Shown: positions 7,853 to 15,439 of the stretch, in pieces | Layout of the letters: every line of letters begins with the position of its first letter | Numbering within the stretch: the first letter of the stretch is position 1 | From: PALSA-612 sp963742925 | Lineage (GTDB): Bacteria; Actinomycetota; Thermoleophilia; Gaiellales; Gaiellaceae | Direction of reading: 5' to 3' | Assembly: GCA_963742925.1 (NCBI GenBank) | Contig: CAVUNV010000005.1 | Coordinates: 310,001 to 374,000, forward strand | DNA length: 64,000 bases | Made by a program: the position numbers and the translations under genes | Notes under the pieces: model-generated | What the model was told of the DNA's origin: nothing | What the model saw: the letters and a program-made list of their open reading frames with translations, nothing else | Databases searched by the model: none

Positions 7853-9085
7853 TCAGCGAGGCGGCAGGGGACGCAGTGTCCGCGCCGCGTCGAGCAGCGT
7901 CTGCCGGCTCCACGAGGTGAGGCGCAGGTAGAAGCCGTTCTGGCGCATGAGCCCTGTCCACTGTGTCCGTTCCGTGTGAGGGCCTGAGCTGGAAGTCCCG
8001 CTGCGCAGGTCGAGGTAACCGGCGGGAGGGGCGTAGTCGCCCTGGATGCTCCACAGCCGAGCAGCCGACGCTGCAGGCCCCTCCTCGATCTCGAGGAACG
8101 GTTGCGATCCAGGGCCCGACGGGGCGCCGTAGTCGAGGGAGAGGACGCGCCCGCGGGCCGTTTGCCCGTGGCTGGATGCGGTCGTCCTTTCCAGCTGGAC
8201 CGAACCGAGCTCGTGGCCGTCGATCGTGGGTCCCGCCCAGAGGGGTGGGCGCCCGAAGACTCTCTCGGCGTCACGGAGTTGCTTCGCCAGGTCGCCGGGC
8301 CCCGGCGGCGTCGGACTCGCGGAGCCGGAGCTCGAGGAGCTGGAGCCCGAGACGCTCGAATCCACCTTCGGCGCGGTCGGTGGCAGGTGTGCCTGTGCCC
8401 GCGTGAGCGTCTCCATGACGAGAACGTCGAGCTGCGACTGGAGGCGGCCGCCCTGGAAGAACTGCAGGCGCAGGAGCTGGAAGGTTCGCGCGTCGAGGGC
8501 GGCGCGCATGGAGCCTCCCGGGCCACTGCCCACGAGGAAGATGACGTGATGGCCGCGAACGACACCCTCTCCCGCCTTGTGCACCTTCCCCTGTCTCAAC
8601 GCCTGTCGGTAGAGGGTTGAGAGCAGCGTGGGATCGTCGATGCCGAGCGAGGCCGTCGTGCCGACGGCGCGGTAGACGACGCGGCCGTCGACTCGTGCGA
8701 CGCTCCGATAGACGTGTCGCTCGGCGTCGTACCAGAGCTCCCCGTAGCGGGAGATCGGCGTGCTACGACCGGTCTGCAGGTCGATCCGCACCCCCTGCGT
8801 GAAGCGAAGCACCGTGTGCAGGACGGGCCGATCACCGACGGCCGCGAGGGCACGGTCTACGAGAGAAGGGCCGCTGCCGCTGTCCCACGGGGAGACGAGA
8901 ACGAGGATCAGCGCGGCCGTGGCCGCGAGTCCGACTGCTGCGATCCGGAACCGGCGCGAGCGGGCTCGCCGCGCGGGCGGCAAGGGCTCGAGCCGGGGCT
9001 GCGTGCTCTGGAGCGCGTCGGCGAGCGCCAGCAGCTCCGGCTCGGCTCGCAGCGCCTCCATGACCTCGGGATCCTTGATCGTCAC
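7853..9085 (-). CDS. Membrane-anchored probable anti-sigma/stress-sensing protein
   Basis: 410 residues. A cytoplasmic N-terminus of ~45 residues precedes a single membrane helix (IAAVGLAATAALILVLV), followed by a large extracytoplasmic domain of beta-type sequence with a Ser-rich linker near the middle (SGSSSSSSGSASP). It lacks a recognisable zinc anti-sigma motif. Its start overlaps the stop of the upstream ECF sigma gene by 4 bp (ATGA, 9082-9085), and this coupling is the main reason for proposing that it is the cognate anti-sigma factor. Alternative: an unrelated exported protein under the sigma factor's control. Confidence 0.65.
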   Translation of the reverse strand: MTIKDPEVMEALRAEPELLALADALQSTQPRLEPLPPARRARSRRFRIAAVGLAATAALILVLVSPWDSGSGPSLVDRALAAVGDRPVLHTVLRFTQGVRIDLQTGRSTPISRYGELWYDAERHVYRSVARVDGRVVYRAVGTTASLGIDDPTLLSTLYRQALRQGKVHKAGEGVVRGHHVIFLVGSGPGGSMRAALDARTFQLLRLQFFQGGRLQSQLDVLVMETLTRAQAHLPPTAPKVDSSVSGSSSSSSGSASPTPPGPGDLAKQLRDAERVFGRPPLWAGPTIDGHELGSVQLERTTASSHGQTARGRVLSLDYGAPSGPGSQPFLEIEEGPAASAARLWSIQGDYAPPAGYLDLRSGTSSSGPHTERTQWTGLMRQNGFYLRLTSWSRQTLLDAARTLRPLPPR

Positions 9086-9570
9086 GGGCTCACCCCCTCG
9101 CGTTCGAGGTCCGCACGCAGCGCCGCCAGCGCGCGCGTGAACCGCATCTTGGTTGCTCCCTCGGTGATCCCGAGCGAGGTCGCGATCTCGCTGAACCGCG
9201 CCCCGCGCAGGAGCTTCATCTCGAGCAGCGTCCGCTGCTCCTCCGGCAGGCGTGCGAACGCGGCGACGAGGAGCCCGGTCAGCTCCTCGCCGTACTCGGC
9301 CGGGACGGCTCCGTCGTACGAGGTGGCCACGGCTGCCTCGCGGCTGCGCCGCCGCGCCTCGTCCACGAAGCGCCGCCGGGCAACCGTGTAGAGCCAGGCG
9401 AGCGGCGACGGCGCATCAGGGCCGAAGTCGGGCAGCGCCGCCGCGGCGTCTGCGAACACCTGCTGGGCCAGGTCCTCGGCCCGGCTGTCGTCACCCGTGC
9501 GGCGGCGCAGGAAGCGATAGACCTGCCCGTAGTGGGCGCGGAAAGCCCGGTCGAGAACGTCGGTCACCAC
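9082..9570 (-). CDS. ECF-type RNA polymerase sigma factor
   Basis: 162 residues covering sigma region 2 (RAHYGQVYRFLRRRTGDDSR, then DLAQQVFADA) and region 4 (LPEEQRTLLEMKLLRGARFS and IATSLGITEGATKMRFTRAL, a helix-turn-helix). Length is normal for a minimal ECF factor. Tandem GTG codons at 9570 and 9567 are both usable starts. It is translationally coupled to the membrane protein that follows, the usual arrangement of sigma/anti-sigma pairs. Confidence 0.9.
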   Translation of the reverse strand: MVTDVLDRAFRAHYGQVYRFLRRRTGDDSRAEDLAQQVFADAAAALPDFGPDAPSPLAWLYTVARRRFVDEARRRSREAAVATSYDGAVPAEYGEELTGLLVAAFARLPEEQRTLLEMKLLRGARFSEIATSLGITEGATKMRFTRALAALRADLEREGVSP

Positions 9571-9597
9571 TGGTATCTCGCTCGAGCCGAGGAAAGG

Positions 9598-10254
9598 TCA
9601 CACGGCAGTTGCTGCGATGCCCGGTGTGGGCTGGGCCACGCCGATCATGCTGTCCCGCGTGACGAGCGCGGCGAGCTCCGCCTCGGTCATGCCGTCGGTG
9701 CCCTCGGGCCGTTGCGGGACGACGAGGTAGCGGACGTCGGCCGTCGAGTCGAGCACGCACAGCTCGACGCCGGGATCGAGCTCGACGCCGAACTCGGCCA
9801 GCACCGCCCGCGGCTCCGAGACGGCGCGGGAGCGATAGGGGAGGCTCTTGTACCAGGCCGGCGGCGGGCCGAGCAGCGCGCGTGGATAGCAGGAGCAGAG
9901 CGTGCAGACGACCATGTAGTGCACCTCGTCCGTGTTCTCGACGGCCACGACCTTCGGCGACGGGCCGGCGTCGAGGCCGAGCTCGGCGGCAGCCTCGCGG
10001 GCGTCCGCGAGCAGGCGCTGCTTGAACTCCGGGTCGACCCAGGCGCGCGCGACGAGCCGCGCTCCGTCGGCCGGGGAGCGGGACACGAGCCAGTCGATCC
10101 CCTGCCGTACCGACTCGCGCGTGACGACGCCCTTCTCGACGAGCAGCTCCTCCAGCGCCCGCACGCGGGCGGCGGCCGGCGGCTCGCCGTCGTGCCCGAT
10201 CGGCTCGTGCGGGTGGTCGTGGTCGTGCGGGTGGTCGTGCCCGTCGGCGGTCAT
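9598..10254 (-). CDS. Nitrile hydratase alpha-type (thiocyanate hydrolase gamma-type) subunit, cobalt class
   Basis: 218 residues with the metal-binding claw VCTLCSCYPRALLG. The CTLCSC form is typical of cobalt enzymes (iron enzymes have CSLCSC), and the two inner cysteines/serine would be the oxidised ligands. Flanking family sequence PPAWYKS and VSEPRAVLAEFG is conserved. The enzyme hydrates nitriles to amides, or thiocyanate in the three-subunit relatives. The N-terminus is unusual: within the first ~20 residues it carries a His/Asp run (DGHDHPHDHDHPHEP) that may store or deliver metal. It follows the two beta-half genes with an ATGA overlap, so the three are one translational unit. Confidence 0.85.
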   Translation of the reverse strand: MTADGHDHPHDHDHPHEPIGHDGEPPAAARVRALEELLVEKGVVTRESVRQGIDWLVSRSPADGARLVARAWVDPEFKQRLLADAREAAAELGLDAGPSPKVVAVENTDEVHYMVVCTLCSCYPRALLGPPPAWYKSLPYRSRAVSEPRAVLAEFGVELDPGVELCVLDSTADVRYLVVPQRPEGTDGMTEAELAALVTRDSMIGVAQPTPGIAATAV

Positions 10255-10530
10255 GCCTCCTCCAGCCAGTGCTCGAAGACGTCGACGGAGAGCCGGTCGG
10301 TGTCGGGGCCGGAGTAGCCCGGCCACAGGTCGCGCTGCGCGAAGACGAGGTTGTAGAGCGGCTGCTCCGGAAGCCCGTCGCCGCCGTAGGCCCGCGTCTC
10401 AGGGTTCGTGAACGAGCCGTAGACGCGCTCGACGCTGCCCGTCTTTCCCTTCAGATAGGCAGGCGTGCGGCAGTGGCCGACGTGCGACCGCGCCGACGAC
10501 CCGCACCCGCTCGCCCGGCTCGAACGTCAA
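10251..10530 (-). CDS. Nitrile hydratase beta C-terminal-half subunit (one frameshift)
   Basis: About 92 residues corresponding to the SH3-like C-terminal domain of nitrile hydratase beta: TFEPGERVRVV, then in the next frame SHVGHCRTPAYLKGKTG, VERVYGSFTNPE and LYNLVFAQRDLWP. One extra base near 10480 separates the two parts, and the span is 93 codons plus one base. The TTG start overlaps the stop of the preceding half (TTGA). In most bacteria this domain is fused to the N-terminal half; a separate gene is the arrangement of thiocyanate hydrolase alpha and of toyocamycin nitrile hydratase. Confidence 0.75.
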
Positions 10531-10808
10531 AGCCGCTCGTCCAGCTCGCCGGGGGCGAGGATGCCCTTCTCGGTCAGGTTCAGCTCGGCCGAGTAGAGCC
10601 AGCGCTCGTAGTAGCTCGCGCGCTCGTACTCGTCCGGCGGCATGCTCTCGATCCCGCGGCGCAGCTCGTCGACGTTCATGACGCCGGCGCGGCCGAGGGC
10701 GCCGACGAGGGCGTCGGTCAGCAGCTCCCAGTCGTCGAGCGAGTGCTCGGTGCGGTCGATCGGCTCGCTCGTCGGCCAGCCGCCCCTGTCGTGCACCGCC
10801 CGCTCCAC
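10527..10808 (-). CDS. Nitrile hydratase beta N-terminal-half subunit
   Basis: 93 residues matching the helical N-terminal half of nitrile hydratase beta: WELLTDALVGALGRAGVMNV and ELRRGIESMPPDEYERASYY, then ERWLYSAELNLTEKGIL. The order N-half, C-half, alpha-type is that of scnB-scnA-scnC of thiocyanate hydrolase. It starts with GTG and has a TAGAAT -10 box ending 6 bp upstream, so transcription of the three genes should begin here with a leaderless message. Natural substrate unknown. Confidence 0.8.
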   Translation of the reverse strand: MERAVHDRGGWPTSEPIDRTEHSLDDWELLTDALVGALGRAGVMNVDELRRGIESMPPDEYERASYYERWLYSAELNLTEKGILAPGELDERL

Positions 10809-10814
10809 AGGCGG

Positions 10815-10820
10815 ATTCTA
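10815..10820 (-). promoter_or_regulatory. -10 box TAGAAT for the nitrile-hydratase-like operon
   Basis: Minus-strand TAGAAT ending 6 bp before GTG 10808. Confidence 0.5.
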
Positions 10821-10946
10821 GTCAGCGGCGATTGGAAGAGGGCTGAGCCCTCACAGCGTCTTCCCAGATAGCGCCCAGGAGGATCCCAGGCCGCCGGTGT
10901 TTCCTGTCTGAAGAGCAAGAAGCCCACGCGAACAGGAGAGCAAGCC

Positions 10947-11126
10947 ATGACCACGATCATCGTCGCCAACTCGATCACAGCAGCCCTCGTCGTCCTCGGC
11001 CTGGCCGCCGTCATGCGGTTCGGCTATTTCACGGCCGGCGGCCGGATCGACCGCACGACACGGCCGTTCGAGCTGCACCGCGGCGCTGCAGCCGAGCAGC
11101 CCACACCTGAGCGCCGCGCCGCATAG
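10947..11126 (+). CDS. Small single-pass membrane protein, 59 aa
   Basis: Begins MTTIIVANSITAALVVLGLA, one membrane helix, followed by a basic, polar tail. The ATG has a clear RBS, ACAGGAGAG, 7 bp upstream. Function unknown; it lies directly before the Sco-like gene in the same direction, 31 bp away, which suggests but does not prove a shared role in the respiratory chain. Confidence 0.6.
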   Translation: MTTIIVANSITAALVVLGLAAVMRFGYFTAGGRIDRTTRPFELHRGAAAEQPTPERRAA

Positions 11127-11157
11127 CGCTCCGGGGGATACGCTCCGTGTCCGGCAC

Positions 11158-11850
11158 GTGAGCGTCGCACCGTCACCGAAGCGGTTTCCGTGGCTGAAGG
11201 TCGGGCTCTTCGCTGCCGCTCTCGTGGTCGGCGCCGGAGTCGGGATCGGCGTCGCGGTCGCGAACCAGTCCGGCGGGACTCCGAGTGCCGTGCCGACCGC
11301 GCCCGCGGATCCCGGCCTCACCTGGCCGGCGGGAGCCCGCCGCGCGCCCGACTTCACGCTGCGCGACCAGGCCGGACGGACGATCAGCCTCCGCTCGCTG
11401 CGCGGCCGGCCCGTGATCCTGGCCTTCATCGACCCGGTCTGCCGCAATCTCTGCCCGCTCGAGGCGAAGGTGCTGAACGACGTGCCGGCGCAGCTGCCGG
11501 CCTCGGCCCGCCCGGCGATCGTCGCGGTCAGCGTGAATCCCTGGGGTCAGGCGACCTCGAACCTGCGCGTCGACGCCGTCAGGTGGCGGCTCGTCCCCGC
11601 CTGGCGCTGGGCGCTCGGCCGCTACGCCACGCTGTCGCGGGTCTGGCAGCGCTACGCGATCGGCGTTCGCGTGCGGACGAAGACGCTGGCCGGCGTCACG
11701 GTTCACCAGGTCGACCACACCGAGGCCGCGTACGTGATCGACCCGGCCGGCTACGAGCGGGCGCTCTTCGTCTTTCCTTACCGCTCCGCGGACGTGGTCA
11801 GTGCCGTTCGTCGCGTCACCGCCGGGCCTTCCTCGTCGAGCCAGCGGTAG
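11158..11850 (+). CDS. Sco1/SenC-family copper chaperone for cytochrome oxidase
   Basis: 230 residues: N-terminal membrane anchor (VGLFAAALVVGAGVGIGVAV), then a thioredoxin-fold domain with APDFTLRDQAGRTISLRSLR, the copper-binding CxxxCP in DPVCRNLCPLE, and the conserved distal histidine in QVDHTEAAYVID. Sco proteins deliver copper to the CuA centre of subunit II outside the membrane. It faces the oxidase operon, and its 3' end overlaps the 3' end of ctaG by 73 bp. GTG start. Confidence 0.9.
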   Translation: MSVAPSPKRFPWLKVGLFAAALVVGAGVGIGVAVANQSGGTPSAVPTAPADPGLTWPAGARRAPDFTLRDQAGRTISLRSLRGRPVILAFIDPVCRNLCPLEAKVLNDVPAQLPASARPAIVAVSVNPWGQATSNLRVDAVRWRLVPAWRWALGRYATLSRVWQRYAIGVRVRTKTLAGVTVHQVDHTEAAYVIDPAGYERALFVFPYRSADVVSAVRRVTAGPSSSSQR

Positions 11851-12626
11851 ATGAACACGAACACGGCAACCGTGTAGGGGATCGAGCCGATCCCGAGCAT
11901 GACGCCGGCCGCCAGCTGCTGATCGGCGAGCGCCGAGATTCCGGCCAGGCGGTGCGAGAGGGCCGCGTACGCGGGATAGAGCGGCGTCGCGGCGAAGGCG
12001 AGCACCAGCGCGAGCACCCATCCCGTCGCTGCGCCCGCCGTCGCGTAGCCGGCGCGCTGCAGCCAGCCGAGCCGCGCACGCAGGGGCGGTGAGTCGACGA
12101 TCGGGATCCAGAACAGCGTCCCGAAGACGAGGAACGAGGCGTGCTCGACGCTGTGGACGACCGTGTTGCTGAGGGTCAGGTCGTAGAGCCACGGGACGTG
12201 CCAGACGGCCAGATCGATGTTGATCAGCAGGAAGGCCGGGAGCGGCGCGACGAGCCCCCGCAGCCCGCGGCGCACGCCGGCGGGCAGCGCGACCACGCCG
12301 TGGGCGAGCGAGCGTCGCGCGTCGAGCGGCACGGCCCGCCAGATCGTGAGCCACGGCGCCGCCAGCACGATCAGCGGCGGCACGATCGTCATCAGGACGA
12401 CGTGCTGCACCATGTGCATGGTCAGCGACTGCTCGGCAAGACGGTCGAATCCGGGGCTGAGCACGAGGTCGATCGAGACGAGGGCGACCGCGAAGAGTGC
12501 CGTCCGCCGGATCAGCTCGGGCCGCCGCCGGCCGGTGGCGAGCCGCCGCCGCAGCCCGACCGCGTACAGGAGCGCGCTCACGACGACGAGGACCGAGAGC
12601 AGGCTCGGGTCGAGGACCCAGCGCAC
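11778..12626 (-). CDS. ctaG: CtaG-type cytochrome c oxidase assembly protein
   Basis: Seven-helix membrane protein of the caa3-type CtaG family, required for oxidase maturation, probably copper insertion. Conserved histidine segments EQSLTMHMVQHVVLM, INIDLAVWHVPWLYD and VVHSVEHASFLVFG are visible. The GTG at 12626 puts the first helix (DPSLLSVLVVVSALLYAVG) near the N-terminus; an ATG at 12722 would add a basic, unconserved extension. It is the last gene of the oxidase operon and overlaps the sco gene tail to tail. Confidence 0.85.
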   Translation of the reverse strand: MRWVLDPSLLSVLVVVSALLYAVGLRRRLATGRRRPELIRRTALFAVALVSIDLVLSPGFDRLAEQSLTMHMVQHVVLMTIVPPLIVLAAPWLTIWRAVPLDARRSLAHGVVALPAGVRRGLRGLVAPLPAFLLINIDLAVWHVPWLYDLTLSNTVVHSVEHASFLVFGTLFWIPIVDSPPLRARLGWLQRAGYATAGAATGWVLALVLAFAATPLYPAYAALSHRLAGISALADQQLAAGVMLGIGSIPYTVAVFVFIYRWLDEEGPAVTRRTALTTSAER

Positions 12627-12847
12627 TAGATGGTCGATGCCCCGATCTCGCGCGCTCGGCTGCGCGATCTGGCGTGTCTGGGCCGCTCCCGCCCGCCGGA
12701 TGCCGGCGGAGCCGGCCTCCACCAGGCGTGCGCTTCACGCCGCCGCGCCGTCCCCGATACCGCTACGGGTATCGCCGACGTCACGTCGCCGCGCCCCAGA
12801 GCAGCCAGCTCGCGCCCCGAGGAGCACGATCCCGTGACATCGCCCAT
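12627..12847 (-). other. Gap in the oxidase operon; no convincing gene
   Basis: An open frame of 73 codons exactly fills this space: ATG 12847 follows the upstream stop directly, and its TAG overlaps the ctaG GTG. However, the product is Arg-rich and low-complexity with several rare codons (ATA, GTA), so it is doubtful. The region contains the inverted repeat listed at 12755. Confidence 0.4.
12755..12774. promoter_or_regulatory. Inverted repeat CGATACC-N6-GGTATCG before ctaG
   Basis: Perfect 7-bp arms with loop GCTACG, about 130 bp before ctaG. The ATACC/GGTAT core resembles copper-responsive CsoR-type operators, but the family consensus has longer G/C runs, so this is only a candidate operator or mRNA hairpin. 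Confidence 0.3.
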
Positions 12848-12970
12848 CTACCTGCCCGGCGGGCTCTTGCGCCGCGCCCGCGCGACGAGGTACCACCACC
12901 AGCCGAGCACGACGAAGAGCAGCGCCAGCGGGATCACGAGCGTCATGGTGGTCCCGGCGTCGACGTTCAT
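12848..12970 (-). CDS. 40-aa membrane protein in the oxidase operon
   Basis: A single helix (LVIPLALLFVVLGWWWYLVA) with a short acidic N-terminus and a basic C-terminus (RARRKSPPGR), so inside-positive topology. Its ATG overlaps the ctaE stop (ATGA). Size and place match the tiny accessory subunits (CoxIV/CcoQ-like) found with many oxidases; no sequence motif proves this. Confidence 0.6.
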   Translation of the reverse strand: MNVDAGTTMTLVIPLALLFVVLGWWWYLVARARRKSPPGR

Positions 12971-13578
12971 TTGACCCCGTAGAGCAGCACGAACGCTGCG
13001 ATCTCAACCAGTCCGAGCGTCGCCCAGAAGACCCAGAAGCTCGCGACCGAGGCCTCGACCGCCGGCGCCTCGGCCGGTGAGCGGCGCGCCGTGGCGACGA
13101 TCGTCTCCAGCCAGAGCATGGCGCCGAAGGCGAAGATCGCGAAGAAGCCCGTCCAGCCGAGGAACACGCTCGCGAACCCGCCGTCCTCCGTCCCGAAGCC
13201 CAGGTCCGTGTACTGCCAGCACTGGATCGCCACCGCGGCCAGCCCGAGCCCGAGCGCGGCGACGCAGACCGGCCACCACCACGAGCGCCCCGCGCCGCGC
13301 AGCTCATGGACCGCGACACGGACGAGCACGACGCTGACGAGCACGCAGACCAGGATCGCGATGCCGGACCCGAGCGGGGTCGGCACGTGCTTGCCCGGCT
13401 TCGGCCCGGCCCAGAGCCCGTTCGAGTTCAGCGCCCGGAGGTAGAAGAACGCGAACAGGAACGAGATGAAGAAGAAGAGGGTCGCGGCCGAGAGCAGGTA
13501 GGAGCCGATCGAGACGATCCTCGCCTCGAGCTCCGGGCGCTCGGCCGGGATCAGGGCCGCGGTGGGCTCGGCGCTCAC
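12967..13578 (-). CDS. ctaE: Cytochrome c oxidase subunit III
   Basis: 203 residues with five predicted helices. The region ERPELEARIVSIGSYLLSAA and LFFFISFLFAFFYLRALN is the typical start of short bacterial subunit III; later SWWWPVCVAALGLGLAAVA, WTGFFAIFAFGAMLWLE and FWVFWATLGLVEIAAFVLLY complete the bundle. The GTG start lies 1 bp after the ctaD stop, consistent with coupling. It stabilises subunit I and carries no metal. Confidence 0.85.
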   Translation of the reverse strand: MSAEPTAALIPAERPELEARIVSIGSYLLSAATLFFFISFLFAFFYLRALNSNGLWAGPKPGKHVPTPLGSGIAILVCVLVSVVLVRVAVHELRGAGRSWWWPVCVAALGLGLAAVAIQCWQYTDLGFGTEDGGFASVFLGWTGFFAIFAFGAMLWLETIVATARRSPAEAPAVEASVASFWVFWATLGLVEIAAFVLLYGVK

Positions 13579-13579
13579 G

Positions 13580-15439
13580 TCAACGGGCCCTCGCGGGCGC
13601 GCCTGCCGGTCGGAGGCGCGCGACGGGCGGCGCGCCCGGCACACCGTAGTCGTAGGGGTCGCCGGTGATCTCCGGGATCTCGTCGAAGTTGTGGAGCGGC
13701 ACCGGGGTCGGCACCTGCCACTCGAGGCCGCGCGAGTGCCACGGGTTCTGCTCGGCGGGGATCCGCGCGAAGACGAGCGAGTAGATCAGGTTCCCGATGA
13801 AGACCAGCATCGAGGCCCCGAGGCAGAACGCCGAGGCCGAGACGAAGTCGTTGATCACCTGCAGGTGCTGCGGATAGGTCGAGACGCGGCGCGGCATGTC
13901 GAGGAAGCCGGCCGCGAACAGCGGGAAGAAGGTCAGGTTGAAGAAGACGAACATCGTCCAGAAGTGGATCTTCCCGAGCTTCTCGTTCAGGACGACGCCG
14001 GTCATCTTCGGAAGCCAGTAGTACGTGGCGGCGAAGAACGCGAAGACGAGCCCGCCCATGATCGTGTAGTGGAAGTGGGCCATCGTGAAGTACGAGCCGT
14101 GGGTCGTCACGTCGCTCGGCACGTCGGAGAGGAAGATGCCCGAGAGCCCGCCGATCAGGAAGTTGAAGAAGAAGGCGAGCGAGAACAGCATCGGCACCGT
14201 GTAGCGCATCTTCGCGAGCCAGATCGTGCCGATCCCGTTCAGGAAGATGATCCCGGTCGGCACCGAGATCATCTCGGTGGTCAGCATGTAGAAGGGCCGC
14301 AGCGTCGAGTTGATGCCGCTGACGAACAGATGGTGCTGCCAGACGAAGAAGCTGAGGAAGGCGACGCCGAGCATGCCGGCGACCGCGAGGCGGTAGCCCC
14401 AGAGCGGCTTCCGCGCGAACACGGGCAGGATCTCGAGCACGATCCCAAAGCCGGGCAGGGCCAGGATGTAGACCTCCGGGTGGCCGAAGAACCAGAACAG
14501 GTTCTCGTACAGGTAGGCGCTACCCCCGGCGCTCGCGAGGTAGAAGGACGTGTTCGCAGTGCGGTCGAGCATCCCCATGAGCAGCGCGGCGAGCAGCACC
14601 GGGGAGGCGAGCACCATCAGGATCGACGTCGAGAGCACGCCCCAGACGAAGATCGGCAGGCGCGTCCAGGTCAGCCCCGGCGCGCGCATGGTCAGGATCG
14701 TCGCCATCAGGTTGAGGCCGTTCAGGCAGAGCGAGATCCCGATCAGCATGAAGGCGAAGATGTAGGCGTCCATCCCGGCGCGCGCCTCGTCGGAGAGCGG
14801 CGCGTATCCCGTCCAGCCGGTCGGGAAGCCGTTCCAGGCGATCGCCGACATCAGCACGAGGCCCGCGAGCGGGGTGAGCCAGAACGTCATCGCCTCGATC
14901 CGCGGGAACGCCATGCGCCTGGCGCCGATCATCAGGGGCACGAAGTAGTTGCCGAACGGCCCCAGGATGAAGGCCGACGTCATCATGATCATCATCGTCC
15001 CGTGCAGGCCGACGAGCGAGATGTACTGGCCGGCCGGGAACGCCTTCTCGTTCGGCGTCAGCAGCTCGGTGCGGATCAGCATCGCGTTGATCCCGCCGAT
15101 CAGGAAGAAGGCGCCGACGCCGAAGAAGTACTGGATGCCGATCACCTTGTGGTCGGTCGACAGGCGGAAGTAGCGGCCCGCTCCGGCGCTCTCCTCGACC
15201 GGGTAGCGGGCGGGGCGGCCGAGCAGGCGTGAGACGGGGTAGTTGAAGAAGCCGAGGCCGGCCAGCCAGCCGATCGTCGCGAACAGGAAGCCCATGAAGA
15301 TGGCGACGTCGTTCTGGTCGGTGCCGATCAGGTAGTCCTTCGAATCCGCGATCACCTTGCCGACGTAGGCGCCGAGGAAGAACCCGCCGATGCCGAGCGC
15401 GACCGCCGTCAGCATGTTGAGCCGGAGGAAGCGGCGCAT
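13580..15439 (-). CDS. ctaD: Cytochrome c oxidase subunit I (caa3 type)
   Basis: 619 residues. Haem and copper ligand regions are intact: HGTMMIMMTSAFILG (low-spin haem His), WFFGHPEVYILALPGFG (CuB His with the cross-linked Tyr), WQHHLFVSG (two CuB His) and FTMAHFHYTIMGG (haem a3/a His pair). GHPEVY together with the TTEMISVPTG segment places it in the A-type oxidases. The first ~90 residues hold two extra helices (MLTAVALGIGGFFLGAYVG and IFMGFLFATIGWLAGLGFF) before the usual start STDHKVIG. It catalyses oxygen reduction coupled to proton pumping. Confidence 0.95.
   Translation of the reverse strand: MRRFLRLNMLTAVALGIGGFFLGAYVGKVIADSKDYLIGTDQNDVAIFMGFLFATIGWLAGLGFFNYPVSRLLGRPARYPVEESAGAGRYFRLSTDHKVIGIQYFFGVGAFFLIGGINAMLIRTELLTPNEKAFPAGQYISLVGLHGTMMIMMTSAFILGPFGNYFVPLMIGARRMAFPRIEAMTFWLTPLAGLVLMSAIAWNGFPTGWTGYAPLSDEARAGMDAYIFAFMLIGISLCLNGLNLMATILTMRAPGLTWTRLPIFVWGVLSTSILMVLASPVLLAALLMGMLDRTANTSFYLASAGGSAYLYENLFWFFGHPEVYILALPGFGIVLEILPVFARKPLWGYRLAVAGMLGVAFLSFFVWQHHLFVSGINSTLRPFYMLTTEMISVPTGIIFLNGIGTIWLAKMRYTVPMLFSLAFFFNFLIGGLSGIFLSDVPSDVTTHGSYFTMAHFHYTIMGGLVFAFFAATYYWLPKMTGVVLNEKLGKIHFWTMFVFFNLTFFPLFAAGFLDMPRRVSTYPQHLQVINDFVSASAFCLGASMLVFIGNLIYSLVFARIPAEQNPWHSRGLEWQVPTPVPLHNFDEIPEITGDPYDYGVPGAPPVARLRPAGAPARAR

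Noticed and set aside
12626..12847. 73-codon frame exactly filling the gap before ctaG
   Set aside because: Tight fit is suggestive, but the product is low-complexity and Arg-rich with rare codons; kept only as an unassigned region.
13562..15232. 1.67-kb open frame on the plus strand opposite ctaD
   Set aside because: Antisense shadow of ctaD with His/Glu/Asp/Arg-rich random-like product; the opposite strand has all oxidase motifs.
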